The translations under genes were made by a program, and so were the position numbers. The notes below the pieces were generated by a model. That model saw only the letters and a list, made by a program, of their open reading frames with translations. It ran no database searches and had not been told where the DNA came from. This document shows positions 1 to 6,025 of a DNA stretch of 9,532 bases, piece after piece. How positions within the stretch are numbered: position 1 is the first letter of the stretch; every line of letters starts with the position of its first letter. The stretch spans positions 1 to 9,532 of the forward strand of contig JAGDCK010000086.1 of NCBI GenBank assembly GCA_017958585.1, read 5' to 3'. The DNA comes from Lachnospiraceae bacterium. Lineage in GTDB: Bacteria > Bacillota > Clostridia > Lachnospirales > Lachnospiraceae.

Positions 1-23
1 AGTAAAAAGCGCTCCGCTATGGA

Positions 24-114
24 TGCGCACTCTGCGCACATCGCACTTCGTGCGAGAGTATCATGTTGACTGTCGTCAACCGCGCTCGGCGCGAGCATGT
101 CGCAAGCGACATGC
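24..114. repeat. Cluster of five consecutive short hairpins (possible intergenic repeat element)
   Basis: Five inverted repeats follow one another almost without gaps. They are TGCGCA-CTC-TGCGCA (24-38), TCGCAC-TTC-GTGCGA (41-55), GTTGAC-TGTC-GTCAAC (65-80), CGCGC-TCG-GCGCG (81-93) and an 8-bp stem GCATGTCG with a CAAG loop (95-114). Every stem is perfect, loops are 3-4 nt, and the stem sequences differ from each other. An alternative pairing GCTCG/CGAGC (84-96) competes with the fourth. The stretch is GC-rich against AT-rich DNA immediately downstream and contains no credible gene. The last hairpin is followed by TTTCT and might act as a weak terminator for a gene upstream of the window. The structure is read directly; calling it a dispersed repeat family is inference. 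Confidence 0.6.
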
Positions 115-178
115 TTTCTGGTTATGTTGTGTTCCTCGGAATTTATAAAAAAAATATTAAATTTTGAACAATTCAATC

Positions 179-207
179 TTGACGGGAAGTTCACTGGGTA
201 TTACAAT
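179..207 (+). promoter_or_regulatory. Sigma-A promoter of the feo operon
   Basis: The -35 element TTGACG (179-184) and -10 element TACAAT (202-207) are separated by exactly 17 bp. Each hexamer is one base away from consensus. The predicted transcription start is near 214, leaving a leader of about 46 nt before the first feoA start codon. Transcription would begin just before the palindrome at 217-236. Confidence 0.75.
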
Positions 208-216
208 GATTAGCGG

Positions 217-236
217 TAACTAACCAAGATTAGTTA
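217..236. promoter_or_regulatory. Candidate metalloregulator operator (perfect 7-6-7 palindrome)
   Basis: TAACTAA (217-223) and TTAGTTA (230-236) are perfect inverted repeats around a 6-bp spacer. They sit directly after the -10 box, across the start of the transcript and before the first feoA. A bound repressor would block initiation or early elongation. The CTAA/TTAG half-site character resembles DtxR/IdeR/MntR-type sites more than the Fur 7-1-7 consensus. A GATTAG at 208-213 repeats at 228-233 and could widen the site. Iron control of feo operons is well established; which regulator binds here is inference. Confidence 0.5.
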
Positions 237-259
237 TGATATTAGAGAGGATGATAAAA

Positions 260-490
260 ATGTTACCGTTAACTTTAGCAAAATCAGGAGAAGAGCTCAT
301 GGTAGCCCGGATCGGAGGAAATTCCGAGACGAAGAAACATTTGGAGGACCTGGGATTTGTGGTGGGAGCCAGATTTATGGTGATCACTGCGGCAGGCGAT
401 GGAAATATCATCGTAAACTTGAAGGAATCAAGACTTGCTATCACAAAATTCATGGCAGAAAAGATCCAGGTATCACCGGGAAAAGATTGA
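260..490 (+). CDS. feoA: FeoA family protein (first copy), ferrous iron transport
   Basis: This 76-aa protein is a small cytosolic SH3-like FeoA, thought to bind FeoB and modulate Fe(II) uptake. It opens MLPLTLAKSGEE, then has an IGGN segment (about 19-22), the LEDLGFVVG turn (about 29-37) typical of FeoA, and a C-terminal strand with IIVNLKESRLAI. I chose ATG 260 because AGAGAGG (244-250) lies 9 nt upstream and the protein then begins where clostridial FeoA proteins begin. In-frame ATGs at 236 and 251 would overlap the palindrome or the ribosome site. It is the first gene of the feo operon, 25 nt before the second feoA. It is diverged from that second copy, so the pair is not a recent duplication. 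The family call is sure; the role of having two copies is not known from sequence. Confidence 0.9.
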   Translation: MLPLTLAKSGEELMVARIGGNSETKKHLEDLGFVVGARFMVITAAGDGNIIVNLKESRLAITKFMAEKIQVSPGKD

Positions 491-515
491 GAAACAAAAA
501 ACTTCGGAGGAACAA

Positions 516-743
516 ATGCAAATGAAAACACTTAGAGACATAAAAGTCGGCGAGACCGCAAAAGTGGTAAAGATCCACGGAGAGGGCGGCTTAAAGAGAA
601 GGATCATGGATATGGGCATCACAAAGGGCACGGAAATATTTGTGCGAAAGGTTGCACCCTTGGGAGACCCCATTGAAGTCACCGTAAGAGGATATGAATT
701 GACGCTTCGAAAAGACGATGCGGACATTCTTGAGATGGAATAA
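516..743 (+). CDS. feoA: FeoA family protein (second copy), ferrous iron transport
   Basis: This 75-aa SH3-like FeoA domain protein reads as the more canonical copy. It has TLRDIKVGETAKVVKI at the N-terminus, then GGLKRRIMDMGITKGTEI (about residues 27-44), APLGDPIEV, and the closing RGYELTLRKDDADILE. That is the full order of FeoA strands and the usual length. The ribosome site GGAGG (506-510) is 5 nt before ATG 516; ATG 522 is a possible alternative that removes two residues. It ends 41 nt before feoB, consistent with co-transcription and with FeoA acting on the FeoB G-domain in the cytosol. An upstream in-frame ATG at 435 lies inside the first feoA and is not used in this reading. Confidence 0.92.
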   Translation: MQMKTLRDIKVGETAKVVKIHGEGGLKRRIMDMGITKGTEIFVRKVAPLGDPIEVTVRGYELTLRKDDADILEME

Positions 744-784
744 TTTGAATTTTTAAAATAAAAAGAGAACATTCAGGAGGAATC

Positions 785-2923
785 ATGGAAATCAAAATCG
801 CACTTGCCGGAAATCCAAACTGCGGAAAGACGACATTATTCAATGCTTTGACCGGAAGCAATCAATATGTTGGAAACTGGCCCGGAGTTACAGTTGAGAA
901 AAAAGAGGGCCGCTTAAAGGGAAATAAGGATGTGATCATCCAGGATCTGCCGGGTATTTATTCACTTAGCCCCTATACTTTAGAAGAGGTTGTCACCAGA
1001 AACTATCTGGTGCAGGATAAGCCCGATGTGATCCTCAATATCATTGACGGAACCAATATCGAGAGAAATCTTTATCTTACAACTCAGCTGGTGGAAGTCG
1101 GAATTCCCGTGGTCATGGCCATCAATATGATGGACGTGGTAGAAAAAAACGGCGACGAGATCGATACAAAGAAGCTTGCAGATGCCCTTGGATGTGAGGT
1201 TATTACCATCTCTGCTTTAAAGGGCGAGAACATTTCAGAGGCGGCTGAACTTTGTATAAAGGTCGCACAGGAAGGCAAAAAGGTAAAACTTCCCAAGGTA
1301 TTTTTGGGACCTGTTGAGCATGCCATAGCTCATATCGAGGAGTCCCTTCAGAATCAGGTTTCGGAGTCAGAGCTTCGCTGGTATGCCATAAAGGTATTTG
1401 AGCGGGATGAAAAAGCTTTGGAAAATTCCGGAATAGACAAGGCCACCATCGAGCACAACGAGGAGCATATCGTTGAATGTGAGCAGGAAATGGATGATGA
1501 TTCGGAATCCATCATCACAAATCAGAGATATAATTATATAACTGCCCTTATCTCAAAATCTGTAAAGAAGGGCAAAGCCAAGGGAGAACTTACAACTTCC
1601 GACAAAATAGACAGGATCGTCACCAACAGGTGGCTTGCTCTCCCTATTTTCATTCTTGTAATGTTTTTGGTATACTATATTGCAGTTACCACCATCGGAA
1701 CTGCAGTGACGGACTGGACAAATGACGTGCTCTTCGGAGAGTGGATCCAGGGTGGAGCAGAGACGCTGCTCACAAATGCAGGCGCCAGTGACTGGGTAAT
1801 ATCACTTGTGGTTGACGGTATTCTGGGCGGACTTGCAGCACCAATAGGTTTCGTGCCTCAGATGGCGATTGTGTTCCTGCTTTTAGGTTTTTTGGAAGAT
1901 GTGGGATACATGGCAAGAGTTGCATTTATCATGGACAGACTCTTTAGAAAATTTGGTCTGTCAGGAAAGTCATTCATTCCTTTCCTCATTTCATCAGGCT
2001 GCGGTGTACCCGGAATCATGGCTACACGTACCATTGAGAGTGAGAAGGACAGACGTCTTACCATGATCACCACCACCATGATCCCCTGCGGCGCAAAACT
2101 TCCCGTTATTGCAGCCATCGGCGGATTCATCATGGGAGGTGCATGGTGGATGGCACCCGCCTGCTACTTTGGCGGAATCGCCCTGGTAGTTATCTATTGC
2201 ATTATTTTGAAAAAGACCAGATTTTTTGCAGGGGATCCCGTTCCTTTTGTAATGGAGCTTCCGGCATATCATATGCCTTCTTTCAAAAATCTCCTCCTTC
2301 ACATGTGGGAGAGAGTATGGGCATTTATAAAGAAGGCCGGAACCGTGCTCTTCCTCTGCTGCGCTGTAATGTGGTTCCTGGCATCATTCGGTTTCGTGGA
2401 CGGAACGTTCGGACTGGTCGAGGCAAAGGATTCACTGATCGCTACGATCGGAGGATTTTTGGCACCCATATTTGCACCTGTCGGATTTGATTCATGGCAG
2501 GCAGTTGCAGCCACACTTTCAGGTTTTGTGGCAAAAGAGGGAATCGTTTCAACCATGTCACTGCTCTCACAGATCGGTGAGGAACTTGAGGAGTTCGATC
2601 CTTCAATGAGAGAGGCATTTATTGCATTCTTCCCCACAAATATGGCAGCCGTTTCATATTTGATATTCAACATTTTCGACAGCCCCTGCCTTGCGGCTAT
2701 ATCCACAATGGCAAAGGAGATGGGAAGCAGAAAACACTTCTGGCTGGCTCTTCTGTTCCAGAACGTATCGGCTTTCTGTGTATCCCTTGTGATATATCAG
2801 CTTGTGGGTCTGTGCGTTGGCCAGGTGGCATTCGGATTCTGGACCATAGCTGCGTCCCTGGTTCTTATCTGCGTGCTGTATCTGTTATTTAGAAAAGACA
2901 AAAACCGCGCAGTACAAAGATAG
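785..2923 (+). CDS. feoB: FeoB ferrous iron transporter (G-domain plus membrane permease)
   Basis: This is the main Fe(II) importer of the inner membrane, 712 aa and full length. The N-terminal GTPase domain shows G1 GNPNCGKT (9-16), a G2 Thr in WPGVT (T36), G3 DLPG (54-57), G4 NMMD (114-117) and G5 SALK (143-146). A helical, acidic region (about 200-250, with EQEMDDDSES) links it to the membrane part, which starts near NRWLALPIF. The permease carries both Gate motifs: GCGVPGIMATR (Cys406) and the later TNMAAVSYLIFNIFDSPC (Cys635), plus PCGAKLPV (Cys435). These cysteines fall in the expected Gate positions. AGGAGG (775-780) precedes ATG 785 by 4 nt. Genes before and after are feo accessories, so one operon is likely. 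Nothing looks truncated. FeoB identity is certain; selectivity for Fe(II) over Mn(II) cannot be read from sequence. Confidence 0.98.
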   Translation: MEIKIALAGNPNCGKTTLFNALTGSNQYVGNWPGVTVEKKEGRLKGNKDVIIQDLPGIYSLSPYTLEEVVTRNYLVQDKPDVILNIIDGTNIERNLYLTTQLVEVGIPVVMAINMMDVVEKNGDEIDTKKLADALGCEVITISALKGENISEAAELCIKVAQEGKKVKLPKVFLGPVEHAIAHIEESLQNQVSESELRWYAIKVFERDEKALENSGIDKATIEHNEEHIVECEQEMDDDSESIITNQRYNYITALISKSVKKGKAKGELTTSDKIDRIVTNRWLALPIFILVMFLVYYIAVTTIGTAVTDWTNDVLFGEWIQGGAETLLTNAGASDWVISLVVDGILGGLAAPIGFVPQMAIVFLLLGFLEDVGYMARVAFIMDRLFRKFGLSGKSFIPFLISSGCGVPGIMATRTIESEKDRRLTMITTTMIPCGAKLPVIAAIGGFIMGGAWWMAPACYFGGIALVVIYCIILKKTRFFAGDPVPFVMELPAYHMPSFKNLLLHMWERVWAFIKKAGTVLFLCCAVMWFLASFGFVDGTFGLVEAKDSLIATIGGFLAPIFAPVGFDSWQAVAATLSGFVAKEGIVSTMSLLSQIGEELEEFDPSMREAFIAFFPTNMAAVSYLIFNIFDSPCLAAISTMAKEMGSRKHFWLALLFQNVSAFCVSLVIYQLVGLCVGQVAFGFWTIAASLVLICVLYLLFRKDKNRAVQR

Positions 2924-2937
2924 TAATAAGATTTTTT

Positions 2938-2969
2938 AGGGATCCCACCAAAAAACGGTGCGGGTCCCT
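2938..2969 (+). other. Strong intercistronic hairpin between feoB and the Cys-rich gene
   Basis: AGGGATCCCACC (2938-2949) pairs with GGTGCGGGTCCCT (2957-2969) over 12 bp with one bulged C (2961) and one T-G wobble, around a 7-nt A-rich loop. No T-tract follows it (TGCATGG instead), so it is not a standard intrinsic terminator. It could be an RNA processing or 3'-end stabilising element that lowers expression of the two downstream small genes relative to feoB. The structure is seen; the role is inference. Confidence 0.55.
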
Positions 2970-2997
2970 GCATGGTATAGAAAGAAAAAGGTGAAAA

Positions 2998-3225
2998 ATG
3001 ACAGCGAATATTATCGCAATCGGTATTTTGGTCATATTGGCGGCTCTTGCAATTAGGAGTATCATCACTGATCGCAAAAACGGTGTTCCCTCGTGCGGTT
3101 ATGCCTGCGGTGGAAACTGCCATGGATGTGATAAAGGTGATGTAAAAGTAAAAGTCTCCCCTGCGGAAAAAAGACGCATAAAGAAGCTTTTTAAAGAATA
3201 CAGAGCAGAGCACAAAAAAGGCTGA
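2998..3225 (+). CDS. FeoB-associated Cys-rich membrane protein
   Basis: This 75-aa protein has one N-terminal membrane segment (about residues 4-19, IIAIGILVILAALAI). A short basic/acidic stretch follows, then a cysteine cluster C33-x3-C37-x3-C41-x2-C44 with His42 (CGYACGGNCHGC), and then a Lys/Arg-rich tail. This order, TM helix then Cys cluster directly after feoB, matches the FeoB-associated Cys-rich family (PF12669 type). Its exact biochemical role is not established; membrane-side metal handing or assistance to FeoB is the usual proposal. AAGGTG (2988-2993) lies 4 nt before ATG 2998. Spacing from feoB is 74 nt and includes the hairpin at 2938-2969. The family call is strong because length, topology, Cys pattern and position agree. 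Confidence 0.88.
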   Translation: MTANIIAIGILVILAALAIRSIITDRKNGVPSCGYACGGNCHGCDKGDVKVKVSPAEKRRIKKLFKEYRAEHKKG

Positions 3226-3263
3226 GATCCTTGTATTTTTATGTGAAAAGAAAGGCGTAAAAA

Positions 3264-3554
3264 ATGACCGAGATAGAACTTACCGTTGACGGCATGATGT
3301 GTGGTATGTGCGAGGCACATGTAAAGGATGCCATCAGGAAACTTTACCCTGATGCCAAAAACGTACGGGCAGATCACGCGAAAAATATAGCTTCTTTTTC
3401 CCTGGAACAACCGCTTCCGGAGCAGATTTTAAAGCATGAACTTAAAAATGCTTTAAAGGAAACCGGATATGAACTGACTGATTTACGGACCGGCACAGAG
3501 AAGCAAAAGTCAGAAAAAAGTCTTTTGGCCAAATTTTTTTCAAAAAGCAAATGA
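3264..3554 (+). CDS. Small heavy-metal-associated (HMA) domain protein, putative metallochaperone
   Basis: This 96-aa protein starts with an HMA/ferredoxin-like fold: TEIELTVDGM, then the metal-binding loop MCGMC (Cys13, Cys16), an alpha-helix (EAHVKDAIRKLYP), a strand with VRADHAKNIASFSL, and a second helix ending KETGYEL. In this family the two cysteines bind Cu(I) or another soft metal. A Lys/Ser-rich tail (about 77-96) has no recognised domain. AAAGG (3250-3255) lies upstream of ATG 3264. It is 38 nt after the Cys-rich gene and last in the feo operon. An HMA protein here may deliver or sequester a metal at the FeoB site, or guard against copper; both are inference. It is not a P-type ATPase fragment, since no membrane or ATPase part follows. 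Confidence 0.82.
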   Translation: MTEIELTVDGMMCGMCEAHVKDAIRKLYPDAKNVRADHAKNIASFSLEQPLPEQILKHELKNALKETGYELTDLRTGTEKQKSEKSLLAKFFSKSK

Positions 3555-3606
3555 CAAATAATCTGCCAACATTTGTCCGGATAAAGTGATTTTCAAAAAT
3601 ATATAA

Positions 3607-3635
3607 TTGACAATTTAATTTTTCTGGGTTATAAA
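3607..3635 (+). promoter_or_regulatory. Sigma-A promoter of the trpXYZ T-box transcript
   Basis: TTGACA (3607-3612) is a perfect -35 and TATAAA (3630-3635) a one-off -10, with a 17-bp spacer. The predicted start is near 3642, just ahead of T-box Stem I. This near-consensus promoter fits a system controlled mainly after initiation by attenuation. Confidence 0.82.
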
Positions 3636-3641
3636 TAATTC

Positions 3642-3915
3642 AAACCGTTGATGAAGGGTAAGTAAGTTCTTTCAATTCATTCAAAGAGAGTCGCAGGTGG
3701 TGGGATTGCGATATTGGATACTGAACCGAATGGACTTCTGAGGGCGAACAGAAAGGCATTCCTGCCGAGTATGGGAGACGGAGCAGACTCTCCGTAAAAA
3801 GGGTCAGCATATGTTTGTATGCGTTGAGTGAATGCGAAAAGCATTAAGCCGGGTGGCACCGCAGGAAGATTATTCATCCTGTCCCAGCAGTTATCTGCAG
3901 GGACGGGATTTTTTT
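3642..3915 (+). ncRNA. T-box leader, tryptophan specific (tRNA-Trp sensing attenuator)
   Basis: The leader has all standard T-box parts in order. Stem I contains AGTA (3661-3664), AGAGAG (3685-3690), a distal arm TCGCA/TGCGA (3691-3711), and a specifier loop flanked by GTTC/GAAC (3666-3669 with 3723-3726) and GAAG/CTTC (3653-3656 with 3735-3738). In that loop GAA is followed by TGG (3731-3733) and A, so the codon read is Trp. Further hairpins are GGCA/TGCC (3755-3766), ACGGAG/CTCCGT (3778-3795) and Stem III AATGC/GCATT (3831-3845). The T-box core GGGTGGCACCGC (3851-3862) forms the antiterminator with TCCTGTCCC (3877-3885), and its bulge UGGC would pair with a GCCA tRNA end, as expected for tRNA-Trp with G73. 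Uncharged tRNA-Trp should stabilise the antiterminator and allow trpXYZ transcription. Confidence 0.95.
3878..3915 (+). terminator. Intrinsic terminator of the T-box leader
   Basis: CCTGTCCC (3878-3885) pairs with GGGACGGG (3900-3907). An A-A mismatch and an inner GCAG/CTGC stem with a TTAT loop continue the helix, and T7 (3909-3915) follows. The left arm is also the right arm of the antiterminator (3877-3885), so the two structures exclude each other. This is the off state when tRNA-Trp is charged. Confidence 0.93.
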
Positions 3916-3979
3916 ATTTAAAAATTCTTTCCTACTGCTCAACGTAAAATTTTCAAGATCAGAAAGGAAAAAAGAAAAA

Positions 3980-5056
3980 ATGAAGAACAAGACAATGAAG
4001 AAAATTACAGCAATCTTAATGGCAGCTGCCTGCAGCATTTCCCTTCTTGCATGCGGCAGCAAAGAGGCAGACAGTGCGGCAAATGACACTGCAGCAGAAG
4101 GCACCACAACTTACAAAGTAGGAATCTGCAACTATGTGGATGACGCATCTTTAAACCAGATCGTTGACAATATCAAGAACAGACTGGGAGAACTGGAAGA
4201 AGAGAAAAACGTGGTCTTTGAGATCGCATATGATAACTGCAATGCAGACTCAAATGTATTGAATCAGATCGTGGCAAACTTTATCGCAGATGATGTGGAC
4301 CTTATGGTGGGTGTTGCAACACCCGTTGCAATGGCAATGCAGGGAGCTACAGAGGAGAACAGGATCCCCGTTGTATTTGCGGCAGTTTCAGATCCTCTTG
4401 CAACAGGTCTTGTGGAATCCCTTGAGGTTCCCGGTGGAAATCTTACTGGAACCAGCGATTTCCTTGATACCAATGCAGTTATGAACCTGATCTTTGCAAA
4501 CGATCCCGATGCGGACAATATCGCACTTTTATATGACATGGGACAGGATTCATCCACAACAGCCATCGCATCTGCAAAGGCTTATCTTGATGAGAAGAAT
4601 GTTTCATACAAGGAATACACAGGAACAACTGTTGACGAAGTAATGCTTGCAGCAAATCAGATGGTTGCAGACGGCGTTGATGCTGTATTTACTCCTTCGG
4701 ACAACACCATCATGACAGCCGAGCTTTCAATCTATGAGGCACTGGCAGAGGCAGGAATCCCTCACTATGCAGGAGCTGATTCATTTGCTTTAAACGGAGC
4801 ATTTGTGGGATACGGTGTTGACTATGCTAATCTCGGCGTTGAGACAGCAAATATGATCGCAGAGATTTTAGTTGACGGAAAAGACGTGGCAAATACTGCA
4901 GTAAAGACATTTGACAACGGTACAGCTACAGTTAATACCGAGGTTACAGAGACTCTCGGACTTGACCTTGAGACTGTAAAGAAAGCATTCGAGCCTTTCT
5001 GCTCAAAGGTTGTGGAGATCACCACAGCAGAAAGCTTTGATGATATTTCAGAGTAA
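3980..5056 (+). CDS. trpX: Tryptophan ABC transporter substrate-binding lipoprotein TrpX
   Basis: This 358-aa protein is the extracytoplasmic receptor of the transporter. It has a basic N-terminus, a hydrophobic stretch and a lipobox L22-L23-A24-C25, so Cys25 should be lipidated and anchor it outside the membrane. A low-complexity Asp/Ala/Thr linker (about 28-43) leads to a periplasmic-binding fold of the ABC_sub_bind type (PF04392). Seen features include YKVGICNYVDDASLNQI, DLMVGVATPVAMAMQ, and the family-typical VFAAVSDPLATGLVE (about residues 133-147). AAAGGA (3963-3968) lies upstream of ATG 3980; ATG 3995 is a less likely alternative. It follows the Trp T-box directly and precedes permease and ATPase genes, which is the trpXYZ arrangement predicted for tryptophan uptake. 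The protein has no Trp residue. Family is certain; substrate rests on the T-box. Confidence 0.92.
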   Translation: MKNKTMKKITAILMAAACSISLLACGSKEADSAANDTAAEGTTTYKVGICNYVDDASLNQIVDNIKNRLGELEEEKNVVFEIAYDNCNADSNVLNQIVANFIADDVDLMVGVATPVAMAMQGATEENRIPVVFAAVSDPLATGLVESLEVPGGNLTGTSDFLDTNAVMNLIFANDPDADNIALLYDMGQDSSTTAIASAKAYLDEKNVSYKEYTGTTVDEVMLAANQMVADGVDAVFTPSDNTIMTAELSIYEALAEAGIPHYAGADSFALNGAFVGYGVDYANLGVETANMIAEILVDGKDVANTAVKTFDNGTATVNTEVTETLGLDLETVKKAFEPFCSKVVEITTAESFDDISE

Positions 5057-5096
5057 ATTTTAAAAAGTTTTGTTTTAAATGTATTTGGAGTGAGTT

Positions 5097-6020
5097 ATGA
5101 GTACTGTTTTACCATTATTTCAAACAGCCCTGGAACTTGGGCTTATCAGTTCGCTGACGGTTTTGGCACTGTTTTTAAGCTATTCCATGCTTAATGTCTG
5201 CGACCTGTCGACTGACGGTTGTTTTACACTGGGAGCCGCAGTGGGAGCGGTGGTTGCCATATCCGGTCATCCTTATCTGTCTGTCATTGCAGCCATGGGA
5301 GCGGGTATCATTTCCGGATTTGTGACCGCATTTCTCCAGACAAAGATGGGTGTCGACAGTCTGCTTGCGGGAATCATAGTAAACACAGGACTTTACTCCA
5401 TAAATATCGCCATAATGGGAAACAGTTCCATCCTCAATATGAACAAGACGGAAACCGTATTTTCCATTATGCAGTCAAAACTTGCGGATTCGGTTTTTAA
5501 ATCTCAATATAAACTTATCGTTTCCTTTGTGGCAGTTTTGGTGGTGGCAGTATTTTTGATACTGTTTTTAAAGACAAGGCTTGGACTTGCCATCCGTGCT
5601 ACGGGAAACAACCCGGACATGGTAAAGAATTCATCCATTAATCCCGTGTTTACCACAATGGTAGGCTTGTGCGTGGCAAATGCCTTTACGGGTCTTTCCG
5701 GATGCCTTCTGGCACAGAGTCAAAAGTCCGTAAACATCGATATCGGTTCAGGTATGGTGACCATAGCCCTGGCTTCACTCCTTATCGGACGCACCTTTAT
5801 AGGAAATCGCAGGATCCCTTTAAGAGTCCTGGGGGTGATCCTGGGTTCAGTGATATTCAGACTTGTATACACAGTGGCCCTCAGATTCAATATGCCTGCA
5901 TCCATGCTTAAACTGGTATCATCACTGATCGTCATCATCACCATTTCAGCTCCTTATCTAAAGAGCAAATGGCCCATGTTTAAAAGGCGTCTTGGCCTTA
6001 AAAACGGCAGGGAGGTGTAG
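5097..6020 (+). CDS. trpY: Tryptophan ABC transporter permease TrpY
   Basis: This 307-aa integral membrane protein belongs to the LivH/RbsC-type permeases (BPD_transp_2 family). Several hydrophobic segments are visible, for example about 13-32, 45-75, 140-158 and 186-205, with more toward the C-terminus. The N-terminal NVCDLSTDG (33-41) followed by a Gly/Ala-rich helix, and TRLGLAIRATGNNPDM (160-175) as the probable ATPase-contact loop, are typical of this family. GGAG (5087-5090) is 6 nt before ATG 5097, and the gap from trpX is 40 nt. The stop is 5 nt before the ATPase start, so the two are probably translationally coupled. It should form the membrane channel, probably as a homodimer. It contains a single Trp. 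Substrate is inferred from the T-box and gene order. Confidence 0.92.
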   Translation: MSTVLPLFQTALELGLISSLTVLALFLSYSMLNVCDLSTDGCFTLGAAVGAVVAISGHPYLSVIAAMGAGIISGFVTAFLQTKMGVDSLLAGIIVNTGLYSINIAIMGNSSILNMNKTETVFSIMQSKLADSVFKSQYKLIVSFVAVLVVAVFLILFLKTRLGLAIRATGNNPDMVKNSSINPVFTTMVGLCVANAFTGLSGCLLAQSQKSVNIDIGSGMVTIALASLLIGRTFIGNRRIPLRVLGVILGSVIFRLVYTVALRFNMPASMLKLVSSLIVIITISAPYLKSKWPMFKRRLGLKNGREV

Positions 6021-6025
6021 GGAAC

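Noticed and set aside
24..114. CRISPR array or tandem repeat
   Set aside because: The stems differ in sequence and there are no equal spacers, so neither a CRISPR nor a simple tandem repeat fits.
236..259. N-terminal extension of the first feoA from ATG 236 or ATG 251
   Set aside because: The ribosome site AGAGAGG (244-250) lies downstream of 236 and too close to 251, and FeoA relatives begin at the residue encoded at 260.
435..515. N-terminal extension of the second feoA from ATG 435
   Set aside because: It lies inside the first feoA in another frame, and GGAGG at 506-510 points to ATG 516.
785..2923. Open frames on the opposite strand of feoB and in other frames of the long genes
   Set aside because: They are shadows of the real genes, without ribosome sites or recognisable domains.
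3553..3577. Terminator of the feo operon (GACAAAT/ATTTGTC)
   Set aside because: The stem is 7 AT-rich bp with an 11-nt loop and no T-tract follows. It may slow transcription, but I cannot support it as a terminator; read-through into the T-box region is possible.
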